Source of the DNA: Saprospira grandis
GTDB taxonomy: Bacteria; Bacteroidota; Bacteroidia; Chitinophagales; Saprospiraceae
Direction of reading: 5' to 3'
NCBI RefSeq assembly: GCF_027594745.1
Contig: NZ_CP110854.1
Location: forward strand, 1,116,001-1,180,000
Length of the DNA: 64,000 bases
The notes beneath the pieces were generated by a model. It ran no database searches and was not told where the DNA came from. It saw only the letters and a program-made list of their open reading frames with translations. Numbering within the stretch: position 1 is the first letter of the stretch; each line of letters opens with the position of its first letter. Shown here piece by piece: positions 52,436 through 60,850 of the stretch. The position numbers and the translations under genes were made by a program.

Positions 52436-53617
52436 TTAGGCTAATTTTTGAACGGCAGTACTCGCATCTCCATAGTTTTGGCCGGGCGCAACGCTAAGTA
52501 GATTAACGCCAGGTTTTTTACCTGGGGCAAAGCTGCCTAGTTCCTCCTCAAAGCCGAGGGCTTCGGCACCGTTTAGGGTGGCCCATTGCAAGAGTGTCTC
52601 AAAAGGGACATAAGACTGGTAGCGGCGGATAGTCTTTATCTCTTCTAGAATAGAGAGGGACCAATTAGAGGTAAGGCTATCGGTGCCTAAACAAACCTTA
52701 GCGCCTTTTTTCAAAAATGCCTGATAATTGGGCAAGCGATTTTCGATATAGAGATTGGCATTGGGGCAGCTGGCCCAATAAACCGATTTGCCCCAGCTTT
52801 TGGCAAAAGCAATATCCTGCTCAGAAGTAAGGGTATTATGCACAAAAAGCGTTCGTTGTTCGGGGTCCATTTGCGAGAGGGCATAATGAATGGCCGTGCG
52901 GCCATTAGGCTGGAATTGGTCCAGAGAAAAACCAAACTGCCCATAAAAATCGACAAAGCCGCCTGTTCCTGTCAGGAAAAGTTCTTGTTCTGGAGGCGTC
53001 TCTTGATTGTGAATACTTACCGTATGGGCTTCTCCTTGGTTGGCGGCATTGATGCGCTCGAACAATTGGGGAGAAACAGAATAAGGGGCATGAGGCACCA
53101 TCACCTTTTTGCTGCCTTCTGCTAGGGGGAGTGCATCATAAACGGCCTTATATTTTTCAAATTCGGCCTCGGCATTGGCGGCTTGTAAAAAATCGAAGCA
53201 TTCGACAAAGCTATAATAGCGCAGGCGGCCCTTGGCCTTTTGGGAAAAGGTATCGGGAACATTGGTAATATCGCCTACGGCCACAATACCATTCGCAATC
53301 ATTTGGTCCTCGGCCCAAGCGATAGCCTCGGCAATTTCGGTTTCGGGCGCATTGCGTCTAGACACCACCTGCTTAATAAAGTCGATGAGGCCCGTGCCCG
53401 TTTCTACTTTACCCAGCATATGAGAGAGCTCCAAATGGCAATGGGCATTAATAAAGCCTGGGACCAAAATCCCTTCATGGATCTCGATCTCTTCATCGGG
53501 ATAATTGGCCCTTTGGCCTATTTCTAGGATGCGGCCCTCATCATCAAGGACCAAAACGCCCTCTTTGATGGGGGCTTCGCTAATTGGGTAAATATAATCG
53601 GCGCTTATTTTTCTCAT
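52436..53617 (-). CDS. Amidohydrolase of the deaminase (SsnA/MtaD-like) type
   Basis: From the ATG at 53615-53617 this is 393 residues beginning MRKISADYIYP; an in-frame start 27 bases earlier is possible. Metal-site motifs are NAHCHLELSH (His59, His61), a third His in TVSIHNQE, HAPYSVS, and Asp in CLGTDSLTSNWSLS. The layout matches cytosolic deaminases or chlorohydrolases acting on nucleobase-like substrates. The exact substrate is unknown. It is unrelated in sequence pattern to the YtcJ-type enzyme nearby. It is monocistronic. Confidence 0.86.
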   Translation of the reverse strand: MRKISADYIYPISEAPIKEGVLVLDDEGRILEIGQRANYPDEEIEIHEGILVPGFINAHCHLELSHMLGKVETGTGLIDFIKQVVSRRNAPETEIAEAIAWAEDQMIANGIVAVGDITNVPDTFSQKAKGRLRYYSFVECFDFLQAANAEAEFEKYKAVYDALPLAEGSKKVMVPHAPYSVSPQLFERINAANQGEAHTVSIHNQETPPEQELFLTGTGGFVDFYGQFGFSLDQFQPNGRTAIHYALSQMDPEQRTLFVHNTLTSEQDIAFAKSWGKSVYWASCPNANLYIENRLPNYQAFLKKGAKVCLGTDSLTSNWSLSILEEIKTIRRYQSYVPFETLLQWATLNGAEALGFEEELGSFAPGKKPGVNLLSVAPGQNYGDASTAVQKLA

Positions 53618-53683
53618 GGTATATGTCTTTAATTTGAGGGGCAAAAATAGCTAAAACTATTGATTTTATCCTTAAAAATGCGG

Positions 53684-53825
53684 TGGACAGGCGGCGAAGC
53701 CGCCGCAGGCTGAGGGATGGACAGCAGTGGCCGTCAGGCCAGACCCAGCCGCCGCAGGCGGCGCAGGGCCGAGCGAAGAGCGAGCTGCGACACAGCCCGA
53801 CCCGAGCGAAGCGAGGGGCAGCCCC
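53684..53825 (-). repeat. GC-rich modular element, family B
   Basis: On the minus strand: GGGGCTGCCCCTCGCTTCGC, TCGGGCTGTGTCGCAGCTCG, CTCGGCCCTGCGCC, GGGTCTGGCC and TGTCCATCCCTCAGCC, then GGCGGCTTCGCCGCC. Confidence 0.85.
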
Positions 53826-53840
53826 AAAATAGCGGCATAA

Positions 53841-53863
53841 AAAAAGCCTCCCTAGGGAAGCTT
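53841..53863 (-). terminator. Rho-independent terminator of mvaD
   Basis: Stem AAGCCTCCC / GGGAAGCTT (one mismatch) around TA, with an A-run on the left (U-tract on the minus strand), 11 bases beyond the mvaD stop. Confidence 0.82.
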
Positions 53864-53874
53864 TTCCTTAATAT

Positions 53875-54918
53875 TTAGAGCAGCCTTAATTTCTCGGGGC
53901 CACAGCCTAATTCATCGGCTAGATGGCCGCCATTTTCGCAGAGGGGGAGCAACTCCTCCTGGAGGAAAGGCTGCACCTTAGGCTGGATTGATTTGGGGTA
54001 GAGCAGATGTAGATTGGGGCCTGCATCTAGGGTAAAATAGAGGGGGAAATTCGTTTGTTGGCGCCAATCTCGGACCTTCTCGATCAGGGCCAAACTATTG
54101 GGCTGCATCAGCAAATAAGAAGGGCGAGAAGTCATCATGAGAGCGTGTAGCATCAGGGCCTCTTCCTCGGCAATTTGGCCAAAGGTGGCCCAATCGCCAG
54201 CTTGGAGAGCGGGCAAAAGTTTGCCCAAATTCTCCTCCGCCAATTGGTAGCGAAGGGGGGCAAAAGGGTTGCCCTCCATCAGTTTGTGGCCGGCAGTACT
54301 AGAGACCGACTTCTCAGCCTGGCTCACCAGCAAAATAGTATCTTGGACCGCCTTAAAATCATCATGCAGGAGCTCGCCGCAGGGGCTAGCCCAAAGATTA
54401 GAGCTCCCCTTTAGCTGCTTAGACTCGCCCCAAGAGGCGGCCATAGGGTAAAGCGATCGGCAGGCAGAGCCAGAGCCCAGTCGGGCAAAATAGCTGGCCT
54501 TTTGCCAAAACTCGGCCTGATCGGAAGCGGGGCCAAGGCCCAATTCGGCCGCCATATCGCAGAGGCAGAGGGCCAGAGCGCTCATGCTAGAAGCGGAGGA
54601 AGCGATGCCCGCAGAATGGGGAAAAGAATTCTTAGAATCCAGTTCTAGGGCGTATTCATCGAGAAAAGGCAGCTCTTCGAGAATGCTTTCTAGAAAACCC
54701 TGAATACGTTGGGCAAAAGCTGGTTTTTCTTGGCCTTCAAACAAAAAGCGCAACTGAATACCGCCCTTAGCTTTGGGGCTATAGCGGAGGGTCGTTTGGC
54801 TATAGGCGGCAGAAAGCGTAAAGCTTAGCGAAGCATTTTTGGGAAGTTGGCGGCCGTATTTGCCCCAATACTTAATAATGGCAATATTGGAGGGGCTTTT
54901 CCAGCAAGTTTGATTCAT
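53875..54918 (-). CDS. mvaD: Diphosphomevalonate decarboxylase
   Basis: This is 347 residues. The family-specific opening SPSNIAIIKYWGKYGRQLP and LPKNASLSFTL are present, as is the GHMP phosphate-binding loop SFPHSAGIASSASS near residues 98-111 and GSGSACRSLYP. It converts mevalonate 5-diphosphate to isopentenyl diphosphate. This shows use of the mevalonate route for isoprenoids, known in some Bacteroidota. It lies 7 bases after the gene at 54926 and is probably co-transcribed. Other pathway genes are not in the window. Confidence 0.93.
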   Translation of the reverse strand: MNQTCWKSPSNIAIIKYWGKYGRQLPKNASLSFTLSAAYSQTTLRYSPKAKGGIQLRFLFEGQEKPAFAQRIQGFLESILEELPFLDEYALELDSKNSFPHSAGIASSASSMSALALCLCDMAAELGLGPASDQAEFWQKASYFARLGSGSACRSLYPMAASWGESKQLKGSSNLWASPCGELLHDDFKAVQDTILLVSQAEKSVSSTAGHKLMEGNPFAPLRYQLAEENLGKLLPALQAGDWATFGQIAEEEALMLHALMMTSRPSYLLMQPNSLALIEKVRDWRQQTNFPLYFTLDAGPNLHLLYPKSIQPKVQPFLQEELLPLCENGGHLADELGCGPEKLRLL

Positions 54919-54925
54919 GATATAC

Positions 54926-56428
54926 TTATTTTGATGTTGATTCAGGGGCTTCCATAAAGCTTTGGGGCTCTAGAAAAGCAAATTGATAATATCTGAAATA
55001 AAGGGATTGCAGACCGAGAAATAGGCGGCCATCCTCTAGGGGGTAGCTCAATTCGGGACAGAGCAACTCATCTTTAAATTCGTAAGATAATAACTGTTTC
55101 TCTTTTAGCTTGCCTTGGGCATCTATTTGGGCTAGGTAGGCGCCTGATTCGCGGCCATAGAGGCCTCGATTGAAGAGCAGATACAGCTTGTCGGCCTTCT
55201 CCCAAAGGTAAGGGCGTAAAAAGCTAGCCTTAGACTTGGGAAAAGAGTTATGTTTGAGGATACTCTGCTCCCAGAGTAGCTCTCCAGCTTCAGAGAAGCA
55301 GAGCAGAAAAATATTGTGGCTTTTAAAGTTATGAATGCCATAGGGACGTTCTTCAGCTAGGAGGATCAAGCGACCATCGGCCAGTTGTCGGAAGCTAATC
55401 GTTTTGTAATTGCGCAGCTCTGTTTTCTCCTTAATTCGCCCTAACTTCCGATGCAATAATCGGGATTTTAGCGAGTCGGAAAAGGACTGCTTATACTTTT
55501 TGAGCACCTGATTTCGGGCGGCATTTATCTTAATAAAAAAATAGCCAGCTTGTTTATAATATTTTTTCTGCGAGTAGAGGCCCGTCCAATAAATATTGCC
55601 CTCCTCATCAAAGAGGAGCTCCATTTCATTGTAGAAAAACTCGCCTAATTTGGGCGTAAAGCGCACAAACTCCTCCGCTTTTTGGCCCACAAAAAAGACC
55701 AGAGGGTCTGCCGTCACCTTTTTGAGTTGATAAGAGCGTTTTTCTCTAAACTGATCGCTCAGAATAGCCACCACCCCTTGATTACTAATTTTTAGTTTTT
55801 GAATGGCAATCACTCTTTTTCCGCTTTGGTTGGGAGAAAGGTCTAGCTTGCGCTCCCAAAGCAGCTGAAGACTGGCATCGAGCACCCGCAGGCGGATGCT
55901 ATTGGTAAGTCCCCGAATATCTTCAATATCGCCTTCTTCCTCATAATCGTAAAGCAGCAATTTGCTCCCATCTGGAGAAAGGACAAAATTGCCTCGGTAG
56001 AGGCGCTCTGTCATATTAAAGGGAGGAATCAGGGCAATGCTATCGGGAGATAAGCGAAAACTATCGGGCAAAATTTCTTTGGCATAGAGGCTCACATCCT
56101 CATAGCGCTGAAGAGCCTTATTGTCTATATAGTAGGAATAGAGCAAATAGTTTTTGTCCTGAATGTGCATGGCTCCGCCATATTTTCGCTTTCGGTCGCT
56201 TGAAATATAGCGGCCCTTTAGCTTGAGCTGCCCATCGTAAATTTCGGTTTCGGCCTTATCGAATTGCTTATTAAAGCGCAAAATCTGAAAGCGATTCTCC
56301 TCATACTCTAAAAGCGCATAGGTTTTATAGTTACCTAATCGCTCTTGGCGCTCGCCCAAAAATAGCCCTTGTGCGCCCAAGAATAAAGGGAAAAAGCTAA
56401 TCAATAATAGAAGTATAATTTTATGCAT
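54926..56428 (-). CDS. Secreted protein of unknown function
   Basis: This 500-residue protein has a signal peptide (1-19, ending FLGAQ). The mature protein repeats short beta-like blocks of the type 'GNIYWTGLYS', 'GRLILLAEERPYG', 'ADKLYLLFNRG' and 'GKLKEKQLLSYEF', which suggests a beta-propeller, but no family signature is seen. It lies 7 bases upstream of mvaD. The link with isoprenoid synthesis is only positional. Confidence 0.62.
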   Translation of the reverse strand: MHKIILLLLISFFPLFLGAQGLFLGERQERLGNYKTYALLEYEENRFQILRFNKQFDKAETEIYDGQLKLKGRYISSDRKRKYGGAMHIQDKNYLLYSYYIDNKALQRYEDVSLYAKEILPDSFRLSPDSIALIPPFNMTERLYRGNFVLSPDGSKLLLYDYEEEGDIEDIRGLTNSIRLRVLDASLQLLWERKLDLSPNQSGKRVIAIQKLKISNQGVVAILSDQFREKRSYQLKKVTADPLVFFVGQKAEEFVRFTPKLGEFFYNEMELLFDEEGNIYWTGLYSQKKYYKQAGYFFIKINAARNQVLKKYKQSFSDSLKSRLLHRKLGRIKEKTELRNYKTISFRQLADGRLILLAEERPYGIHNFKSHNIFLLCFSEAGELLWEQSILKHNSFPKSKASFLRPYLWEKADKLYLLFNRGLYGRESGAYLAQIDAQGKLKEKQLLSYEFKDELLCPELSYPLEDGRLFLGLQSLYFRYYQFAFLEPQSFMEAPESTSK

Positions 56429-56549
56429 GTATAGATGATTTGATGTAAATGTACAGACTTCTTATAGAAGTCTAAACTTAGCCCTAAAGCAAATAGATGA
56501 ATCTCTGGAACAATCTGGTGGTTTTAAATTAACCAAGCAAAAGAGAAAC

Positions 56550-56557
56550 TAATTTTG
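56550..56557 (+). promoter_or_regulatory. Bacteroidota-type -7 box (TAATTTTG)
   Basis: A perfect TAnnTTTG box 47 bases before the first gene of the small membrane protein cluster. A hairpin AGACTTC/GAAGTCT lies upstream at 56455-56473. Confidence 0.5.
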
Positions 56558-56604
56558 ATCTTTTACATTTACCAGACTTTCTATTTATCAAAATCCTTTC
56601 TAGA

Positions 56605-56919
56605 ATGATTGGTATTTTTATACTTATTGGCGTTATTCGCAATTATTGGAACTTAGCAAAAGCTAGAGGCAAGAATGCTTATTTATGGGCATTTCTATCT
56701 TTTATTATTTATTATGGCTTAATGCTACTCATGGCCATCGCCATTATGTTTTTCCTAGGAGATTATATTGAAGAAGATACCGCCTCTGAGTTCCTCTTCA
56801 ATTTAGTTATTGGTATTCTATCTTTACTTTTCACTTATTTACTAGGCCCAGTCCTTATTAAAGATGATAAGGCCCTCTCTTTGGAGGAGCAAAACGACAT
56901 CTTAGATGCTGGCCTTTAA
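56605..56919 (+). CDS. Small membrane protein with DILDA tail (cluster gene 1)
   Basis: This 104-residue protein has three to four predicted helices (about 2-12, 27-51 and 64-86), a cationic loop after helix 1 (NLAKARGKNAYLW), and a polar C-terminal tail ending NDILDAGL. The tail is near-identical to those of the genes at 56929 and 57562. The family is unknown. It lies 9 bases from the next gene. Confidence 0.7.
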   Translation: MIGIFILIGVIRNYWNLAKARGKNAYLWAFLSFIIYYGLMLLMAIAIMFFLGDYIEEDTASEFLFNLVIGILSLLFTYLLGPVLIKDDKALSLEEQNDILDAGL

Positions 56920-56928
56920 ATTATCATT

Positions 56929-57252
56929 ATGATCATACTCACTATTATCCTTGCAGGCGCCCTAGCCATTGGCAAATGGTATTGGGATAGCGCCGCCGAG
57001 CAATCCCTGCCCAAACTCAAATGGCTACTCATTGGTATGGGCCTATTTATTGGCAGCTATATCCTCATCGGGATAGTGGTCTCCCTAGTTTTTCAGTTCG
57101 TTTTTGGCGATCTGGCCATTGGTATACATGAAATTGGCAAAATTCTTATTACCGCCTCTTTGGCTATTAGTGTCTGCAAATGGGGCAACAAACGCTGGCT
57201 AGAAAATTATAGCCCTCCCCAAAAATCAGATATCTTAGATGCGGATATATAA
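56929..57252 (+). CDS. Small membrane protein with DILDA tail (cluster gene 2)
   Basis: This is 107 residues with three to four helices (about 2-16, 31-57 and 66-84), a polar C-terminus (KWGNKRWLENYSPPQK) and the end SDILDADI. It shares only general layout with gene 1 outside the tail. The next gene starts 11 bases downstream. I know no function. Confidence 0.7.
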   Translation: MIILTIILAGALAIGKWYWDSAAEQSLPKLKWLLIGMGLFIGSYILIGIVVSLVFQFVFGDLAIGIHEIGKILITASLAISVCKWGNKRWLENYSPPQKSDILDADI

Positions 57253-57263
57253 ACCAGTTTCCT

Positions 57264-57575
57264 ATGCAATTGACTATTTATTTACTCCTGTTCTCTTTTT
57301 TTCTGACCTTAGTTCTTTACGGACATTACCGCCTCAAAGCTCAAGCTGCTAGACTAAATCCAGAAATTTGGGGCCTAGCTGGCCCCATGCTTTTCTTTGG
57401 CCTCAATCATTACCTCAGCCTGCTCATTATTGCCCTTCGGGAGAGCATCAGTAATATTGATTTATTTCTCGCCCTCAGTATAGCAGGCAGCCTTCTTAGC
57501 TTTGCGGCCATTTTCTTTATGGCCCCTTACCTAATTTCTACGGTCCAAACAACAGCAGAACATGAACGCGATTAG
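57264..57575 (+). CDS. Small membrane protein (cluster gene 3, no DILDA tail)
   Basis: This 103-residue protein has four hydrophobic segments. The loop after helix 1 (HYRLKAQAARLNPEIWGL) resembles the loop of genes 1, 4 and 5. It ends TAEHERD without the DILDA motif. The last 14 bases overlap the start of gene 4, so translation is coupled. Confidence 0.66.
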   Translation: MQLTIYLLLFSFFLTLVLYGHYRLKAQAARLNPEIWGLAGPMLFFGLNHYLSLLIIALRESISNIDLFLALSIAGSLLSFAAIFFMAPYLISTVQTTAEHERD

Positions 57576-57912
57576 CCCCCAGCTCCTCACTTATATCCTT
57601 AGCCTAATCAGCCTATTTTACTATGCTTCTCTTGCCCCTAAACACAGCAAGAACACCTTACTATGGGCAGCTTTTGGCTTTCTTTTTCAGACGGGCCTCT
57701 CTATCCTTTTCATCCTATTCAGTAAGGTATTTATCGCCCTATTCAAAATCCTTTCTTGGCCCATCAATGATTATTGGGCGATTGGCCTGCTCCTTCTCCC
57801 CCTAATCGCCTGCGTCCTTAGCCTTAAGCTGGCCCCTTCTTTTGTTGCGCCCCAAGCAAAAGGCCCCGCTCCTTCCTCCTCCAATTCAGATATTCTAGAT
57901 GCGGATATTTAG
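57562..57912 (+). CDS. Small membrane protein with DILDA tail (cluster gene 4)
   Basis: This is 116 residues with three or four helices, the loop LAPKHSKNTLLWAAFGF after helix 1, a Pro/Ser-rich linker (QAKGPAPSSSN) and the same end as gene 2, SDILDADI. The final base of its stop codon is also the first base of a family C repeat. Confidence 0.7.
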   Translation: MNAISPQLLTYILSLISLFYYASLAPKHSKNTLLWAAFGFLFQTGLSILFILFSKVFIALFKILSWPINDYWAIGLLLLPLIACVLSLKLAPSFVAPQAKGPAPSSSNSDILDADI

Positions 57913-58073
57913 GGGCCCGCGGCCGCCCTTTATATAGGGGCGGCCGCCGCTAGGCTACGCCGCTCGCAAGTCTGCTCGGCCCTGCAGCCCTGCGGGCTTT
58001 GGTCTGGCCCTTCGGGCCACGGCTGCGCAGCGCTGGGCCATTTGGCCCTGCGGGCCAAGGGGGCTTCGCCCCC
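57912..58073 (+). repeat. GC-rich modular element, family C, abutting a stop codon
   Basis: GGGGCCCGCGGCCGCCC, GCCGCCGCTAGGCTACGCCG, CTCGGCCCTGCAGCC, GGTCTGGCCC and CAGCGCTGGGCC, with GGGGGCTTCGCCCCC at the end. It begins inside the stop codon of cluster gene 4 and separates it from gene 5. Confidence 0.87.
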
Positions 58074-58104
58074 TACATTCCTAAACCTAGCATAAAACAC
58101 GCCC

Positions 58105-58479
58105 ATGATCAACTACTATGCTTATTACATCCCCTTCCTACTTATGCTTGGCCTCAACTTTTATTTCTACAGAAAGAAAGCCATTCGCTACAATAAAAAT
58201 CCACTAAATTGGGGACTTATTGGTCTTCTTATCTATTACGTTTGCTTTGAACTGCTCTTTCAGCTCGCCCATTTGTTATTTGCAGTTGTTGGCTACGGAT
58301 ACATTTTTTACACAGAGCAGTTTTCAGAAAAAGAAGAGGGACCTCAGGTTATGTATATTCTACTTTATAGTCGCCAAGCAATAGCCTTCCTTTCCGCCTT
58401 ATGGCTAAGTTTGCGCATAGGAGAATTCCTTATCCGCCCTAGTAAAAATCAGTCTAATGCCGACAATCAACAGCCCTAG
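58105..58479 (+). CDS. Small membrane protein (cluster gene 5, no DILDA tail)
   Basis: This is 124 residues with four helices (about 5-21, 36-60, 62-70 and 95-112) and the cluster-type loop YRKKAIRYNKNPLNWGLIGLL. The acidic loop SEKEEGPQ lies between helices. The C-terminus is polar (SKNQSNADNQQP) but lacks DILDA. It is related to genes 1, 3 and 4 by layout and loop, and is separated from them by a repeat. Confidence 0.66.
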   Translation: MINYYAYYIPFLLMLGLNFYFYRKKAIRYNKNPLNWGLIGLLIYYVCFELLFQLAHLLFAVVGYGYIFYTEQFSEKEEGPQVMYILLYSRQAIAFLSALWLSLRIGEFLIRPSKNQSNADNQQP

Positions 58480-58505
58480 GCCATCTGCTAAAAAGGACTG
58501 CTGCC

Positions 58506-59483
58506 CTAAGACAACCTTCTCGCTGTCTTCCTCCTATCTATCTTGCTCTTCCCTAAGGTCCGCAATAAGCTCCCATAAGCAAAGGCCGATTTTAATTTTT
58601 GCTCCCCAGACCGTATCCGCATTTCTTCCATCGGAAAGCGCTGTATATGCCGCCCCAACTGCATTTCTTCCTTAATCCCCGCCCCGCCAAAACTAAGGTC
58701 CAAATTGGCCCGATCAAAAAAATCTAGCCCCACTTCATGGTCCGTAAAAGGAAAAGCAAAAGCCCGAATAGGCTGCGGCAGCCAAGCTGCCAACTGCTGC
58801 TGGTTTTTCTCGGTCTGATGCAATTGCTCTTCTAACGAAAGCTTTTTGTATAAAGGATGATCCCAACTATGCCCGCCTACACTAAACCCCATACTTTGCA
58901 GGGCTTTTAGCTCTTCTAGCTTTAAATAAGGTTGTTTTTGGGCCAAAAAGTCAGGGACCGAACAGCCAATTCGATCCGCCCAAGCCAAAAGTTCGCCTTC
59001 CTGAGCATGCCCCACCGAAAAAAGTAAGTCTGCTTCTTTGGTCCCCAAGGCTTTTCGCTCTTCCAAATGGCTGTAAATCAAAGCCACCAAATGCCTAAAC
59101 ATCAAGCACTTATTATCAATAAAAGCCCCATTGATAAAAAAAGTAGCAGGAACCCCCAAACGCAACAAAATAGGCGCAATAACATGATAACAACTACTCA
59201 GGCCATCATCAAAACTCAAATGAAAAAATGGCTTTCGAGCAGGGCGACCCGCTTCTACCCAAGCCAACAGTTCGCCTAAATCTATGGGCTCAAAATGGGC
59301 CAAAATGAGCTTTAGCTCGGCCTCAAATTGCTGAGGCGAAATAAGCGGATAAAGGGGCGAAATATGGGGCTGCGGCTCCGCTTCTACCGCATGATAAAAG
59401 GGAAAAAACGCCTCTACCTTTGCTTTTTCTTGCCAAAAAGAAAGGGAAAAGGCCTGAGCCAATTGGTCCAGACCTTTTTTCAT
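58506..59483 (-). CDS. Polysaccharide deacetylase family protein
   Basis: From the ATG at 59481-59483 this is 325 residues; a start at 59531 would overlap the upstream gene by 28 bases. The NodB domain shows motif 1 HLSFDDGLSSCY (catalytic and metal-binding Asp pair) and motif 2 GGHSWDHP with metal-binding His residues. It should remove acetyl groups from N-acetylated sugars, such as cell-surface polysaccharide. There is no signal peptide, so it may act in the cytoplasm. It follows the bactofilin gene closely. Confidence 0.85.
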   Translation of the reverse strand: MKKGLDQLAQAFSLSFWQEKAKVEAFFPFYHAVEAEPQPHISPLYPLISPQQFEAELKLILAHFEPIDLGELLAWVEAGRPARKPFFHLSFDDGLSSCYHVIAPILLRLGVPATFFINGAFIDNKCLMFRHLVALIYSHLEERKALGTKEADLLFSVGHAQEGELLAWADRIGCSVPDFLAQKQPYLKLEELKALQSMGFSVGGHSWDHPLYKKLSLEEQLHQTEKNQQQLAAWLPQPIRAFAFPFTDHEVGLDFFDRANLDLSFGGAGIKEEMQLGRHIQRFPMEEMRIRSGEQKLKSAFAYGSLLRTLGKSKIDRRKTARRLS

Positions 59484-59503
59484 ATTATTCTTTATCCAAG
59501 GCC

Positions 59504-59854
59504 CTAAGCCTTCTCTTTGGGCATAGTACATTGGCCATTAAATATTGCTCCTTGTTCAACCTGCAATCGCTCACAGTCAATATCTCCTTTCAATTGAGCC
59601 GAAGCCTGCAAATAGACCAAAGCACTGGCTTTTACATTCCCCTTGCTCTCGCCCTCAGAAATCATTTCTTTGCAGTTAATCTGGCCCATCACCTTGCTTT
59701 TAGGCGCCATCACTAGGCGGCCCCCACAAGAAATTGTTCCATGCACCTCTCCTTCCAAACGAATGTTGGCATTGGTCTCTAAACTCCCCTCGATAATGGT
59801 CCCCTGCGCCAAAATACATACATCCTTGGCGCCAATAGCTTTCTTCTCTTCCAT
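59504..59854 (-). CDS. Bactofilin (polymer-forming cytoskeletal protein)
   Basis: This is 116 residues. Regularly spaced hydrophobic beta-helix turns (GTIIEGSLET, ANIRLEGEVHGTISC, RLVMAPKSKVMGQINC, DIDCERLQVEQG) match the bactofilin right-handed beta-helix. Bactofilins form filaments at the membrane that position wall- or polysaccharide-modifying enzymes. It is 20 bases upstream of the deacetylase start in the same operon, which fits a scaffold and enzyme pair. Confidence 0.9.
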   Translation of the reverse strand: MEEKKAIGAKDVCILAQGTIIEGSLETNANIRLEGEVHGTISCGGRLVMAPKSKVMGQINCKEMISEGESKGNVKASALVYLQASAQLKGDIDCERLQVEQGAIFNGQCTMPKEKA

Positions 59855-59922
59855 AAAATTAGTTCAAATTTGGTCTTTAAGATAAGAACTTCTCCTTAAT
59901 AGGCCAAGTTTTTCCTCCTTTT

Positions 59923-60070
59923 GGGGCTGCCCCGCCCTGCGGGCGGGTCGGGCTGTGTCGTGGCTCGCAGGTCTGCTCGGCCCTGCGCAAAATTTCGCTA
60001 GGCTCATTTTGCTGGGTCTGCGGCTGCGCCGCCCCACTTTCCATCCCTCAGCCGAGGCGCTCCGCGCCTG
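59923..60070 (+). repeat. GC-rich modular element, family B
   Basis: GGGGCTGCCCCGCCCTGCGG, TCGGGCTGTGTCGTGGCTCG, GGTCTGCTCGGCCCTGCG, GGGTCTGCGG and TTTCCATCCCTCAGCC, then the palindrome GAGGCGCTCCGCGCCT. Confidence 0.88.
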
Positions 60071-60086
60071 CAAAACGCAGTTGGAC

Positions 60087-60845
60087 CTATTTCAGGCCCC
60101 GCTTTTCACAAATCGTATCATAGGCCTCTTGCAAACGCTTAAACTTAGACTCCCCCACTTTCTGAAATTCCTCTCCCAAACTCGCCAAACTATCCGGATG
60201 ATACTTCTTCACCATCTTGCGATAGGCCGCCTTTAATTGGGCATCAGAGGCAGAAGGGGGCAACTCTAAAATCTTATAATGGCTGTCCATTTCATCATAA
60301 AACATCGCCTTAATCGATACAAAATCACTATGCGGTAGGTCCAACTCCAAGCTAATGCGCTTGATGGTATCCACCTCCACCTGGTCAATACTATAATCTG
60401 CATTGGCAATGCCAAACAGAAAATAGAGCATCTGCAAGCGGGTTTCATAGCTACTGCTCAAATAAATCTGCCGACAAGTTTTGGCCATATCCCAATCTTG
60501 CTCTAAGGCCGCACTCAAAATGCCCATATATTCTTGCAAGTTATCTTGGCCAAACTGCTCGACCAAAAACTTTTGAATATAGCTCAGCTCCAACTCTTCT
60601 ACTTCTCCATCTGATTTGACCACCGCCGCGGCCAAGATGAGGGAGCTCAAAATAAAGTTGATGCTGTCGTTGGGTTGTGGCAATTGTTTTTTGCGCCTTT
60701 TTGGGCCTCTCCCCCCTCCTTTTTGAAGCAGTATATCTAGAAAAAAGCCAATACCTAAACCCAGCAAAAGACCAATTGGAAAGTAGAGCAAGCCACCCAA
60801 CAGCAAGCCTAGAATCTTCCCTATATGTTGTTTTAGTATCTTCAT
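60087..60845 (-). CDS. TerB-like plus DnaJ domain membrane protein (DjlA-like)
   Basis: This 252-residue protein has an N-terminal membrane segment (about 12-35), a helical TerB-like domain (60-180, with SDGEVEELELSYIQKF and DYSIDQVEVDTI acidic motifs), and a C-terminal J-domain with HPD (KYHPDSLASLG). This order matches DjlA-type membrane co-chaperones of DnaK. It is transcribed with the esterase 5 bases upstream. Its specific partner is unknown. Confidence 0.87.
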   Translation of the reverse strand: MKILKQHIGKILGLLLGGLLYFPIGLLLGLGIGFFLDILLQKGGGRGPKRRKKQLPQPNDSINFILSSLILAAAVVKSDGEVEELELSYIQKFLVEQFGQDNLQEYMGILSAALEQDWDMAKTCRQIYLSSSYETRLQMLYFLFGIANADYSIDQVEVDTIKRISLELDLPHSDFVSIKAMFYDEMDSHYKILELPPSASDAQLKAAYRKMVKKYHPDSLASLGEEFQKVGESKFKRLQEAYDTICEKRGLK

Positions 60846-60850
60846 CTATG

